Origin: Thermoleophilia bacterium
GTDB taxonomy: Bacteria > Actinomycetota > Thermoleophilia > Gaiellales > F1-60-MAGs149
Assembly (NCBI GenBank): GCA_009694475.1
Contig: SHUX01000006.1
Coordinates: 1-39,971 of the forward strand
DNA length: 39,971 bases
Reading direction: 5' to 3'
In this document: positions 15,899 through 24,358 of the stretch, piece by piece
How positions within the stretch are numbered: position 1 is the first letter of the stretch
Layout of the letters: the number at the start of each line of letters is the position of its first letter
Position numbers and translations under genes: made by a program
Notes under the pieces: model-generated
Databases searched by the model: none
Seen by the model: the letters and a program-made list of their open reading frames with translations, nothing else
What the model was told of the DNA's origin: nothing

Positions 15899-17146
15899 TC
15901 AGGCGGGCTTAAGGCGGAACTGGATCTGGTAGACGCCGATGTTGTTATCGATGTTCTGCTCGCCCGGTACCTTCTCGACCGTCACCTTAGCCGTCACGAC
16001 GCTATCGAAAACGATGTCGGAGAGCCCAAACGGAATCTCGACGGTACCCTGGGCGCCCGGGTCGAGCGTGGTGATCTCACCCGTCGGCAAGGCACGATCG
16101 TCCATGCCCTTGGCACGCAGTACGATGTTGATCTTGACCGAGACCTCGGTGGCGTCGCCCGAGTTCTGCACCGTAATCGCCAGCGACATGCTGTTTGCAC
16201 TATCGACTTCGTTGACGGAGGCCGGGTCGAGTTGCACGGTGCCGGGGTTGAAGGCAGTGCTGATCAGGGTCGTCCCGTGCAGTGCCCCGGCGGTTGGGGC
16301 GCCCGAACTCTCTGTCACCGTGACCACGGAGCCGTCGGCGGCGGTGCTGGTGACAACCGTGCCACCACCATCGACGGGCGTACCACCGAGCAGGGCGTTG
16401 AGGATCGACTGCATGCGTTGTGGCGCGGCAAACTCAATCAGCTTCGGATCGACGAACTGTGAGTCGTCAACGGTGGCATTGATCGATTTTTGGGCAAGCA
16501 CTTGCTTGCTGGGGTCCTGGTAGGAATCGGTGTAGACGACGTCCGAGGCGATCAGGCGCTGGAACGTGGCGGCCACAGCCGCCGATTGCTCGAGCGGGAC
16601 CTGCCCTGTGGTGCCTGCCGCCGCGAAGGCTGCTGTTAGCGCGCGTTGGAGCCCTTGCAGTCCACTGACGCGGTACTGCATCGACTGCACGAGAAACGGC
16701 GTGTAAGGGGAGAGCCCATCGGGCGCACTGAGCGCCGCTGCGTTGGTGGCGATCTGCTGCTGCGCCTGGATCTCACGATTCAGCGACTTGTTGAGCCCAT
16801 CAGGCGTCTGGCCAGCAGTCAGGATCGCGGCCGAGAATTCCGAGCCGACGGTCCCCGAGGCCTTGGCGACCTCATTCGACTGCGCCACGAAGCCCTGGTA
16901 CGAGGACACCTCGCGGTCGCGTTGGCAGCGCTGGACGAGGAAGTACCCGGCGACGATTACAACGAGAATGCCAACGGCGAGGACGAGCAGGCGCTGTGGG
17001 CCTTTGCCACGCGGGGCGCCCGACAAGGTAGGCCGCTTTCGCCCAGAGCGCTCGGGCAGGGCCTCGTCGTACTCGTCGTCAAAAAAGGAAAGGAACGCAG
17101 GCATAGATGGCGAAACGGGAGCGGTGCTGTCTCGTGCTTTCGTCAC
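15899..17146 (-). CDS. Single-pass membrane protein with C-terminal CARDB-like domain
   Basis: The product (415 residues from GTG 17146; 401 from the in-frame ATG 17104, which is an equally good start) has an acidic/basic cytosolic tail and one membrane segment (LLVLAVGILVVIVAGYFLV). A long helical extracytoplasmic region follows (repeated Gln/Ala/Ser-rich helices). The C-terminal domain has TVQNSGDATEVSVKINIVL, LDPGAQGTVEIPF and VEKVPGEQNIDNN, the pattern of CARDB adhesion-type beta sandwiches ('N.G.....V.V', 'V.pv.gE...dNN'). It is divergent from the membrane Ser/Thr kinase at 17186 with only about 40 bases between, so the two probably share control and may share a role in the envelope. Confidence 0.75.
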   Translation of the reverse strand: MTKARDSTAPVSPSMPAFLSFFDDEYDEALPERSGRKRPTLSGAPRGKGPQRLLVLAVGILVVIVAGYFLVQRCQRDREVSSYQGFVAQSNEVAKASGTVGSEFSAAILTAGQTPDGLNKSLNREIQAQQQIATNAAALSAPDGLSPYTPFLVQSMQYRVSGLQGLQRALTAAFAAAGTTGQVPLEQSAAVAATFQRLIASDVVYTDSYQDPSKQVLAQKSINATVDDSQFVDPKLIEFAAPQRMQSILNALLGGTPVDGGGTVVTSTAADGSVVTVTESSGAPTAGALHGTTLISTAFNPGTVQLDPASVNEVDSANSMSLAITVQNSGDATEVSVKINIVLRAKGMDDRALPTGEITTLDPGAQGTVEIPFGLSDIVFDSVVTAKVTVEKVPGEQNIDNNIGVYQIQFRLKPA

Positions 17147-17185
17147 ATTACCACTCGATCCTCCCCTTCACACGCGGTGGGGGCT
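17147..17185. promoter_or_regulatory. Divergent promoter region between CARDB-like protein and membrane Ser/Thr kinase
   Basis: Only 39 bases separate the two divergent start codons, so both promoters must overlap each other or the genes. On the minus strand TAATGT (17150-17145) is a -10-like hexamer; it overlaps the GTG at 17146 and would better suit the ATG at 17104. No clear hexamer is seen for the plus strand. Confidence 0.4.
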
Positions 17186-19006
17186 GTGACCGTTCGTCCC
17201 CTCCGCAGTGCACCGCACGGTGTACCGCCGCTCTTTCCCGAGGGAATCGTCGCTGACCGGTACCGCATTATCGAGACAATCGGGGTTGGTGGCAGTGCCA
17301 CTGTCTTCGAGGCGGAGGACCTTCAGACCGGTGAACTCGTTGCCCTCAAGGCGATTCCGGCCGAGGAGAAACTGCGTCGACGCGCGCGCCGCGAGATGCA
17401 AGCCGTCAGTTCACTTGACCACGGCGCCATCGTGCGCATGCTCAGTAATGCCGAGGACGAGAACTACATTTTCGTCTCGTTCGAGCTCGTCCGCGGTAAT
17501 GACCTCTCGGTCGTATTGCGAGAGAAACGGCTTGAGGAGTCGGAAATCCTGCGTGCCGTCGCCGCCGTCTGCGATGCCCTCGAGCACGCGCATGCCCGTG
17601 GCGTGATCCATCGGGACGTCAAGCCCGGGAACATCCTGCTGCGCGAGGACGGCATCCTCAAATTGACCGATTTCGGCATCGCACAGATGGACCACCCCGA
17701 TGCGACCGTCGATGAGAGCCTGCTCGGCACGCTCTCATATATGGCGCCCGAGCAGGTGCGGGGCGAGATGCTGACCGGCTCGGTCGACGTCTGGGCTGCC
17801 GCGCTCGTAGCCTATGAGGCGCTGACGCGCAAGAACCCGTACCGCTCGAAGAACCCGGTCGAACTAGCGGAGAAGCATCGCAAGTTACGCCTCTCGCTGC
17901 GCTCGGAACGCCCTGATCTGCCCGAGGCAGTGACCAAGATGATCGACCGCGCTCTCGATTTGGACAACCAGCGCCGGCCGCTGCCAAGCCAGTTGCGTGA
18001 TGCTCTCCTGCGCGGTGCGGTTGCCATGGAGCGAGGTGGCGCCGAGCTCGACTCGTCGAGCGAGTTGCCGCCGATGGAGCCGCGTGTCCGGCTCCGCAAG
18101 CGTTGGTTGCGCGCTGTGCCGGACCTGATCGACGGTCACCGCGAGCGCCACGAGCGGGCCGAACCGGACGGGCAGTCCCAGACCGAGGCTCGACTTGTCG
18201 CCGCACTGACACGGCTGCAGCCCCATTGGCCCGTCGCCCTGACAGCGGTCTCCAGCGTCTTCTTGCTCGGCGCGCTGCCGTTCTATCCGACCGGCTGGCC
18301 GCTCGTGATCGCCTTGCTCGCAGCCCTTGTCGCGCTCCGACTGCCGCTGCTCGCCGGTGCTCTCGTGCTGGCAGCCACCATACCGCTGCTCGGCAACCTC
18401 GCCTTCGGACTGGCCCCTAGTGGTGCACTGATTGCAGTCGCCTGGGTGCTGCTGATGGCCCGTGATGGTCGGCGCGTGCTCCTGCCAATGCTCGCTCCTT
18501 TGTGTGCGCTCTGCTTTGCCTGGTCGCTCTACCCCCTGCTGGCGGGCTCCTCACCCCGAGCGTATATTCGTGGCGCTGTCGGTGCGGCTGGCGGCTTGGC
18601 GATGGCAGGGGCGCTCGGCCTGTCGGGCTATGGCACACCGTTTAGCCCAACACCGCAGCTGGCGACCCTCGGAACGCAGTTTGCCGGTGCTGACGATGTC
18701 ATCGCCACCACCGCGATGGTTGCCGCAGCACTTGGCTTTGGGCCGCTCGTGTTGGCGGCCCTCTGGGCCGCTCTTGCCATCACCGCCCCGCTGGTGCTTG
18801 CAGCCAGCGGCCGTGCGCTCGCCGTGGCTGCTGGGTTGTGGCTCGGCCTTGGTACGTTGGCCACTCTGGCAATCCCCGTCGTGCTGACCGGCGCGCTGTT
18901 CGCGCCGATCCCGATCGTACTAGGCGCTGGCGCGGCCGGTATAGTGATTTTTGTCCGCTCTCGCAGCCTTGACACCGCCGTCGAGGCGGCCGTGGACAGC
19001 AAGTAA
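17186..19006 (+). CDS. Ser/Thr protein kinase with polytopic membrane domain
   Basis: The start is set at GTG 17186 (GTG 17177 is also in frame). The frame is open far upstream to 16646 but there only shadows the opposite-strand gene. The 606-residue product has a Hanks-type kinase domain at about 24-275: a Gly loop (IGVGGSATVFEAE), catalytic Lys55 (VALKAIP), the HRD motif at His142 (VIHRDVKPGNILL), the DFG motif at Asp162 (LTDFGIAQ) and the APE motif (YMAPEQV). All catalytic residues are present. A basic linker leads to about 250 residues with nine or ten hydrophobic helices, in place of the single helix plus PASTA of PknB. It heads the fhaA-pknB cluster, where mycobacteria have no kinase, and could phosphorylate FhaA/FhaB partners. 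It probably senses a membrane signal. Confidence 0.9.
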   Translation: MTVRPLRSAPHGVPPLFPEGIVADRYRIIETIGVGGSATVFEAEDLQTGELVALKAIPAEEKLRRRARREMQAVSSLDHGAIVRMLSNAEDENYIFVSFELVRGNDLSVVLREKRLEESEILRAVAAVCDALEHAHARGVIHRDVKPGNILLREDGILKLTDFGIAQMDHPDATVDESLLGTLSYMAPEQVRGEMLTGSVDVWAAALVAYEALTRKNPYRSKNPVELAEKHRKLRLSLRSERPDLPEAVTKMIDRALDLDNQRRPLPSQLRDALLRGAVAMERGGAELDSSSELPPMEPRVRLRKRWLRAVPDLIDGHRERHERAEPDGQSQTEARLVAALTRLQPHWPVALTAVSSVFLLGALPFYPTGWPLVIALLAALVALRLPLLAGALVLAATIPLLGNLAFGLAPSGALIAVAWVLLMARDGRRVLLPMLAPLCALCFAWSLYPLLAGSSPRAYIRGAVGAAGGLAMAGALGLSGYGTPFSPTPQLATLGTQFAGADDVIATTAMVAAALGFGPLVLAALWAALAITAPLVLAASGRALAVAAGLWLGLGTLATLAIPVVLTGALFAPIPIVLGAGAAGIVIFVRSRSLDTAVEAAVDSK

Positions 19007-19029
19007 ACTGGCAATCAGAGGATGTTCTA

Positions 19030-19947
19030 ATGGGTTTTCTGCGACGCATCGAGAGTCGACTGGAGGGGGTCTTCGAGGGCGGCATCGGTCGGACCTTTCG
19101 CTCTCACGTTCAGCCGGTCGAGTTGGCTCGCAAGTTGACGAAAGAGATGGACGACAACAAGGTTATCTCGGTCCAGCAGGTCTACGTCCCGAACGCCTAC
19201 ACCGTCTTCCTCGCGCCTGCTGATCGCGAGCAGTTTCTTGCCTACGAGGCGCGGCTGCGGACCGAATTGGCTGGCTATTTGACGGAGCATGCCCGGCGCG
19301 AGGGCTACTCGCTGCCCGGTCGTGCACGCGTGATTATCGAGACCGCCGACGAGCTCGAGGTCGGTACCTTCGGGATTGCCGCCGAGATGGAGGAGACACC
19401 ACCACCGGTGGCGATGGAAAGCGCGCCACCAGCCGATGCGCTGCCCGCCGAGTTTGGTGGCGGTGCTGCCGCGCCCGTCGCAGCCGAGCCTCCTGTAGCA
19501 CCAGAGCCGCTCGTCGCCCCGATCCCGCCGGTCGCCCCAATCATCGACCCCTTTGCCGTTGACTCGCCGGACGCGTTTGCCCCGGCTACACCCGAACCCG
19601 CCGTGACGGCGGCAGTTACTCCACCAGCACCCGCCGAACCGCCTGCCGCAGCACCGACCGCCGTCGCCAGTTGGACTCTCGTCTGGCCTGGTGGCGAGGT
19701 GACTATCGGTGGCAATGCCCTCGTGATTGGGCGCAGCAAGGACTGCGATGTCCCACTTGCCGATGGCAACGTTTCGCGGCGCCATGCCGAGCTCGGCCGC
19801 AGCGAAGAAGGCTTCGTCCTGCGTGATCTCGATTCAACCAACGGCACGCTGGTCAATGGACGCCGCATTCGCAGCGCCACGATCGGTGCCGGCGACGAGA
19901 TCACGATTGGGATGAGCACGCTGCGAATCGAGCAGCGGCACGGCTGA
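19030..19947 (+). CDS. fhaA: FhaA: DUF3662 plus FHA domain
   Basis: The 305-residue product begins with the DUF3662 domain (GFLRRIESRLEGVFEGGIGRTF, read in pieces, to about residue 120), then a Pro/Ala/Val-rich linker (about 120-215), then a C-terminal FHA domain (VIGRSKDCDVPL, VSRRHAEL, LDSTNGTLVNGRRI). FHA domains bind phosphothreonine. In mycobacteria FhaA is phosphorylated by PknB and docks on the pseudokinase part of MviN to restrain wall synthesis. A purine-rich AGAGGA lies about ten bases before the ATG. It opens the conserved run fhaA-fhaB-pstP-rodA-pbpA-pknB, and a matching pseudokinase is encoded at 27314-28735. Confidence 0.95.
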   Translation: MGFLRRIESRLEGVFEGGIGRTFRSHVQPVELARKLTKEMDDNKVISVQQVYVPNAYTVFLAPADREQFLAYEARLRTELAGYLTEHARREGYSLPGRARVIIETADELEVGTFGIAAEMEETPPPVAMESAPPADALPAEFGGGAAAPVAAEPPVAPEPLVAPIPPVAPIIDPFAVDSPDAFAPATPEPAVTAAVTPPAPAEPPAAAPTAVASWTLVWPGGEVTIGGNALVIGRSKDCDVPLADGNVSRRHAELGRSEEGFVLRDLDSTNGTLVNGRRIRSATIGAGDEITIGMSTLRIEQRHG

Positions 19948-19950
19948 GCC

Positions 19951-20445
19951 ATGGTCGATCAGGCACTCCTCCTGCTCCGCATCGGAGTGCTGGTCTTGCT
20001 CTACCTCTTCGTCTGGCGGATTGCGCGGACGGCGATTCGTGATGTTCGAGGCTCTGCCGAGAGCATGATCCTCAGCCCTGGGCACGGCTTCGACCGACAG
20101 CCAGCCCCGGTCGCGGCTCTGGCGGAGCCCGCCATGCCGGGCCGGCTCGTCGTGGTTGCGAGCGACATTCTGCCGATCGGTGCTGCCGTGGTGCTGGATC
20201 AGCCCGAGGTGCTGCTCGGCCGCGACCCGCATGCCGCCGCCGTACTCGATGGCGATGGTTTTGTCTCTGGCCGCCACGCGATGGTGCGACTGCGTGGTGG
20301 CGCCCCCACCGTCACGGACCTCGGTTCGACCAATGGCACCTACGTCAACGGCAACCGGATCGCGGCAGAGACACACCTGCAGGAAGGTGATGAGATCGCC
20401 GTTGGCTCGACGCGGATGATCTACGAGCCGGGGGCGACGCCATGA
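19951..20445 (+). CDS. fhaB: FhaB: membrane-anchored FHA protein
   Basis: The 164-residue product has an N-terminal hydrophobic helix (LLLLRIGVLVLLYLFVWRI, residues about 5-23), a short linker and a C-terminal FHA domain (LLGRDPHAAAVL, SGRHAMVRL, DLGSTNGTYVNGNRI). The start is three bases after the fhaA stop. Known FhaB (FipA) links kinase signalling to the septal division complex. It reads phosphothreonine at the inner face of the membrane. Confidence 0.94.
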   Translation: MVDQALLLLRIGVLVLLYLFVWRIARTAIRDVRGSAESMILSPGHGFDRQPAPVAALAEPAMPGRLVVVASDILPIGAAVVLDQPEVLLGRDPHAAAVLDGDGFVSGRHAMVRLRGGAPTVTDLGSTNGTYVNGNRIAAETHLQEGDEIAVGSTRMIYEPGATP

Positions 20446-21587
20446 TGCTCGTCGTTCGCGAAACGGGTGCCTGTAGCGATGTTGGCCAGGTCCGCCAGTC
20501 CAACGAGGACGCGCTGCTCCTGTCGGACCCGGTCTTTGCGGTCGCCGATGGAATGGGCGGGGCCCGGGCGGGTGAGGTCGCGAGCGCGATGGCCGTGGCG
20601 GCGCTGCACGGGCTGCAGGGTGGCGAGCAGGCTCTGGCGCGGGCAATCGAGGACGTCAATGGGCGCATCTACAATGCCGCCCGCGATGACACCTCACTGC
20701 TCGGCATGGGGACAACAATCACTGCGGCCATGCTCGATGGCGACGCGCTGGTGGTCGGCCATGTCGGCGATTCGCGCGCCTACCTGTTTCGCTCGGGCCG
20801 ACTCCAGCAGTTGACAGAGGACCACTCCCTGGTCGGTGAGCTCGTGCGCCGCGGCACCCTCACTCCCGCCGAGGCCGAGCGGCACCCTCAGCGTTCGGTG
20901 ATCACACGCGCCTTGGGTGCCGAGGGACATGTCGATATCGATGTCTTGCACATTGCGATCGAAGCCGACGATCTGATCTTGCTCTGTAGCGATGGTCTGA
21001 CGGGGATGGTCTCTGACTCTGAGCTGACCCGCATCTTGCGGGGCGGCGGCTCGCTCGAGCAGCTCGCCCAGCAGCTTGTCACCGCGGCCAATGGGGCAGG
21101 TGGTGAGGACAACGTCACGGCTGTGCTGTTGCGGATGGGTACGCGTGGGGCCGACGACACAGAGCCAGAGCTCCCCGCGATCGTGATCCTGCCGCCGACC
21201 GCGCTCGACAGTGGCCCGCTCGCCCCACCCCCGACGCCGAAGCCGCTTCGACCGCGCGGGCCGAGACTACTGGCTGCCGGCATCGTGGCCGCCGTGGGCA
21301 TTGTGCTCGCCGTTGTGATTGCAGTTGGCCTGCAGTGGGCTCACTTTGTCGGCGCGACGCCTGCTGGTCGCGTCACGATCTATCAGGGCCTGCCCTTCGA
21401 GCTGACCGACAGCGTCACGCTCTACCGCGAAGTCAGGCTGACCGACGTTCCGACCGCCGCGTTGTCGGCAGATCAACGAGCCAGCTTGCTCGACCAGCGC
21501 ATCGGCTCACTTGGCAGCGCGGAGGACCGCATCGCCACGCTGACCGCCACCTCGCCCTGGTTGCGGTTGCCAGCGAGCGCGCCGTGA
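20442..21587 (+). CDS. pstP: PstP: PP2C-type Ser/Thr phosphatase
   Basis: The 381-residue product has the PP2C metal-binding and core motifs in order: SNEDALLL, VADGMGGARAGEVAS, GMGTTITAAML, VGHVGDSRAYLFR, LLCSDGLTGMV and GGEDNVTAVLL. A membrane helix (about 272-296) and a roughly 80-residue extracytoplasmic tail follow. It removes phosphate from the kinases, FHA proteins and wall enzymes of this cluster, using Mn/Mg. It overlaps fhaB by four bases (ATGA) and the next gene by four bases (GTGA), so the ratio of these proteins is probably fixed by coupling. Confidence 0.95.
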   Translation: MMLVVRETGACSDVGQVRQSNEDALLLSDPVFAVADGMGGARAGEVASAMAVAALHGLQGGEQALARAIEDVNGRIYNAARDDTSLLGMGTTITAAMLDGDALVVGHVGDSRAYLFRSGRLQQLTEDHSLVGELVRRGTLTPAEAERHPQRSVITRALGAEGHVDIDVLHIAIEADDLILLCSDGLTGMVSDSELTRILRGGGSLEQLAQQLVTAANGAGGEDNVTAVLLRMGTRGADDTEPELPAIVILPPTALDSGPLAPPPTPKPLRPRGPRLLAAGIVAAVGIVLAVVIAVGLQWAHFVGATPAGRVTIYQGLPFELTDSVTLYREVRLTDVPTAALSADQRASLLDQRIGSLGSAEDRIATLTATSPWLRLPASAP

Positions 21588-22897
21588 CGCCCGGCCGCGG
21601 ATTAGTCCGCCTGCCTCTGCGCAACCGTGAATTAGGGCTGATTGCGCTTGCGCTGCTGATTACCACCGTGGGCTTCGCAGCCGTCCAGCTGGCGCGCGCT
21701 CAGGAGTTTGCCTCGTCTCCCCTGATCGCCACCGCCTTCTTCGCCGGCGCCTACCTTGTCGCCCACCTCGTGGTGCGCATCACGCTGCCGGTTGCCGACC
21801 CGTACGTCCTGCCGATCACTGCTGTTTTGACGGCGATTGGACTGATCGAGATCTACCGCATCGACGCGACGCTGGCTCGTGATCAGGGCGTCTGGATCGT
21901 GATCGGGCTCGCGCTCTTCGTCGGTGTGATTATCGCCTTTCGCGACATTCGTCGACTCGAGACCCTGCGCTATACGTGCGGCGCCCTCGCCGTTGCGCTG
22001 CTGCTCACCACGATTACCCTCGGCACACAGGTCAATGGTGCACGCCTATGGATACGCATCGGTGAGCTGCAGATTCAGCCAGGCGAGTTCGCCAAGATCC
22101 TGCTTGTGATCTTCCTCGCGGGCTACCTCCGCGAGCGGCGCGAGGTGCTGACCGCGCCCACCCGTAACGTGCTCGGTGTTGGCGTGCCTGCGCTGCGGCA
22201 TTCGCTGCCGCTCCTGATCATCGCCGGTGCCTCCCTCGTACTGCTGGTGGCAATGAATGACCTTGGCTCGTCGCTGCTCTTCTACGTGATCGCACTGGCG
22301 ATGCTCTACATCGCGACCGGACGCCTGCTCTTTGTTGGCCTTGGCGCCGGGCTCTTCGCGCTCGGCGCGGCTGCCGCAGTGCAGATCACACCGCGTGTGC
22401 AGACCCGTATCGACGGCTGGTTACACCCCTGGGCGAACGAGCAGGCGCAGTGCTGTTACCAGATCACCCAGTCGATCTACACGATTGCCGATGGGGGTGT
22501 GCTCGGCGCGGGCTTTGGCCGCGGGTTAATTCTCAACGGGAATGGCGAGACGATCATCCCGTATGCCCAGACGGACTTCATCTACTCCGTGATTGCGAAC
22601 GAGCTAGGGCTCGTTGGGGCTACGGCTGTGATCCTGCTCTACCTGCTCTTGGCCTGGCGTGGCTTTCGAATCGCCACCTCGGCCGACGATGGATTCTCCA
22701 AACTGCTGGCCGCTGGCCTCGCAACCGCCGTCGCCTTCCAGGTCTTCGTGATCGTCGGTGGCGTCATCCGCCTGCTGCCACTGACTGGCCTGACGCTGCC
22801 GTTCGTGTCGTATGGAGGCTCGAGCGTGACCGCCAACTTCGCGATCGCCGGGATCCTGCTCTGCATTTCGCAACGCGCGAATCGAGAGCGCGGATGA
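21584..22897 (+). CDS. rodA: RodA/FtsW-family SEDS peptidoglycan glycosyltransferase
   Basis: The start is GTG 21584, overlapping the pstP stop; the frame is open upstream but only shadows pstP. The 437-residue polytopic protein has about ten membrane helices and the SEDS signatures GARLWIRIGELQIQPGEFAKI (read in pieces), NDLGSSLLFY, and the C-terminal ELGLVG ... LPFVSYGGSS. SEDS proteins polymerise glycan strands from lipid II, working with a class B penicillin-binding protein, which is encoded next with a four-base overlap. By position it is the RodA of this cluster; FtsW proper is expected in the dcw cluster elsewhere. Confidence 0.94.
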   Translation: MTPGRGLVRLPLRNRELGLIALALLITTVGFAAVQLARAQEFASSPLIATAFFAGAYLVAHLVVRITLPVADPYVLPITAVLTAIGLIEIYRIDATLARDQGVWIVIGLALFVGVIIAFRDIRRLETLRYTCGALAVALLLTTITLGTQVNGARLWIRIGELQIQPGEFAKILLVIFLAGYLRERREVLTAPTRNVLGVGVPALRHSLPLLIIAGASLVLLVAMNDLGSSLLFYVIALAMLYIATGRLLFVGLGAGLFALGAAAAVQITPRVQTRIDGWLHPWANEQAQCCYQITQSIYTIADGGVLGAGFGRGLILNGNGETIIPYAQTDFIYSVIANELGLVGATAVILLYLLLAWRGFRIATSADDGFSKLLAAGLATAVAFQVFVIVGGVIRLLPLTGLTLPFVSYGGSSVTANFAIAGILLCISQRANRERG

Positions 22898-24336
22898 ATC
22901 GGCGGATCGGCAACCTCTTCGTCGTGCTGGCTGTTGGCCTCGTGGCACTGATCGGGATGACAACGTACTGGCAGGTCTGGGCTCGCTCGTCGCTCGAGGC
23001 ACGCCAGGCCAACGTGCGCCTGGTCTACCGCGACCTCGCGATCGACCGGGGCTCAATCGTCTCGTCCGACGGTGTCACGCTGGCCGAGTCGAAGCCAGGC
23101 ACGCTCGATGGGCGCCCCGTCTTCTTCCGTGACTACCCGCAGGATGGCCTCGCCGCTCACCTTGTTGGCTACTCGTCGCTGCTTGCGGGACGCTCGGGTC
23201 TCGAGCGCTCACTCGACACCGAACTGACGGGCAGTACGGGCGATCTGGCGGGCGTCGTCAACTCGTTCGATCGTATGAAGGGCGACACTGTCCGCGGCGA
23301 CGATGTTGTGTTGCGACTCAACGCGGCTGCCCAACGGGTGGCGATGGACGAGTTAGAACGGCTCGGCGTGCGGGGCAGTGTCGTCGTACTCGATCCGAGC
23401 AACGGTGGCATTCTCGTGATGGCATCGACGCCCACGTTCAACCCCAATACGGGCCTCGAGGAGGCCCTCAGAAACCCCAACTCGCCGCTCCTCAACCGTG
23501 CCACGCAGGGGCTCTACCCGCCCGGCTCGACGTTTAAGGTCGTCACTGCCGCCAGCGCTCTCGATGCCGGTATCGTCACGACCGCGACGACGTTTCCTGG
23601 CCCGGCCTGTATCGATTCGGGGGGACAAAAACTCTGCAACTTCCGCGACCATACCTACGGGCCTCACACCTTCGGCTACGCGTTAGCCCACTCGATCAAC
23701 ACGACGTTCGCAAAGGTAGGCGCCGACTTGGGCAAAGAGCGGCTCGCGGCGACCATGCGTGGCTTCGGCTTCTTCTCTCGCTTCTCGTGGGACTATCCGC
23801 CCGAGCAGTCATTGCCCTCCGGCGTCTTTAATCGCCGTGGCAACCTCGTCGACCCCAGCGGAACGTTCGATGTCCCTCGCCTCGCAATTGGACAAGAACG
23901 ACTGCTCGCTACACCGCTGCAGATGGCCGAGGTGGCTGTGGCGGTCGCGAATGGGGGTCAGATCATCCAACCCGAGCCGGTCCTCGAGGTTCGCGCACCT
24001 GATGGTGCTGTCGTGCGACGCCCGTCTCCGGTCTACCTCGGCCGGGCCATGACGACCGAGACGGCGGCGACGCTCCGCGAGCTGATGAAGCAGGTCGTCG
24101 ACGATGGCACCGGTGGTGCGGCAGCCGTGGCAGGGCTCGACGTAGCAGGCAAGACAGGCACTGCAGAGACGGGGCGCGAAAGCAAAAATGACGTCTGGTT
24201 TATCGGCTTCGCTCCGGCTAAGGCCGCGCGCTTTGCGTTCGCCGTGCTGGTCGAAGACGTGGCTGGAACCGGTGGCGATGTGGCCGCTCCGATCGCCGCC
24301 GCGGTGCTACGGGCGCTCACTGCACAGACAACGTGA
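22894..24336 (+). CDS. pbpA: Class B penicillin-binding protein PbpA (transpeptidase)
   Basis: The start ATG 22894 overlaps the rodA stop and opens a proper N-terminal anchor (IGNLFVVLAVGLVALIG). The 480-residue product has the pedestal motif YRDLAIDRGSI, then the transpeptidase motifs: SxxK at Ser212 (PPGSTFKVV), SxN at Ser267 (AHSINTTF) and KTG at Lys420 (VAGKTGTAE). It cross-links peptidoglycan at the outer face of the membrane, partnered with the SEDS protein upstream. In mycobacteria it is phosphorylated on a cytosolic or juxtamembrane Thr by PknB. Confidence 0.95.
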   Translation: MNRRIGNLFVVLAVGLVALIGMTTYWQVWARSSLEARQANVRLVYRDLAIDRGSIVSSDGVTLAESKPGTLDGRPVFFRDYPQDGLAAHLVGYSSLLAGRSGLERSLDTELTGSTGDLAGVVNSFDRMKGDTVRGDDVVLRLNAAAQRVAMDELERLGVRGSVVVLDPSNGGILVMASTPTFNPNTGLEEALRNPNSPLLNRATQGLYPPGSTFKVVTAASALDAGIVTTATTFPGPACIDSGGQKLCNFRDHTYGPHTFGYALAHSINTTFAKVGADLGKERLAATMRGFGFFSRFSWDYPPEQSLPSGVFNRRGNLVDPSGTFDVPRLAIGQERLLATPLQMAEVAVAVANGGQIIQPEPVLEVRAPDGAVVRRPSPVYLGRAMTTETAATLRELMKQVVDDGTGGAAAVAGLDVAGKTGTAETGRESKNDVWFIGFAPAKAARFAFAVLVEDVAGTGGDVAAPIAAAVLRALTAQTT

Positions 24337-24358
24337 GACAATCCCTAATGAACTCCTA

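Noticed and set aside
16646-17185. N-terminal extension of the membrane Ser/Thr kinase by about 180 residues
   Set aside because: The frame is open but its sequence is Arg-rich and shadows the opposite-strand CARDB-like gene. The kinase fold begins just after GTG 17186.
22450-22893. N-terminal extension of PbpA
   Set aside because: It reads through the rodA gene in another frame with Trp/Arg-rich composition. ATG 22894 begins the membrane anchor.
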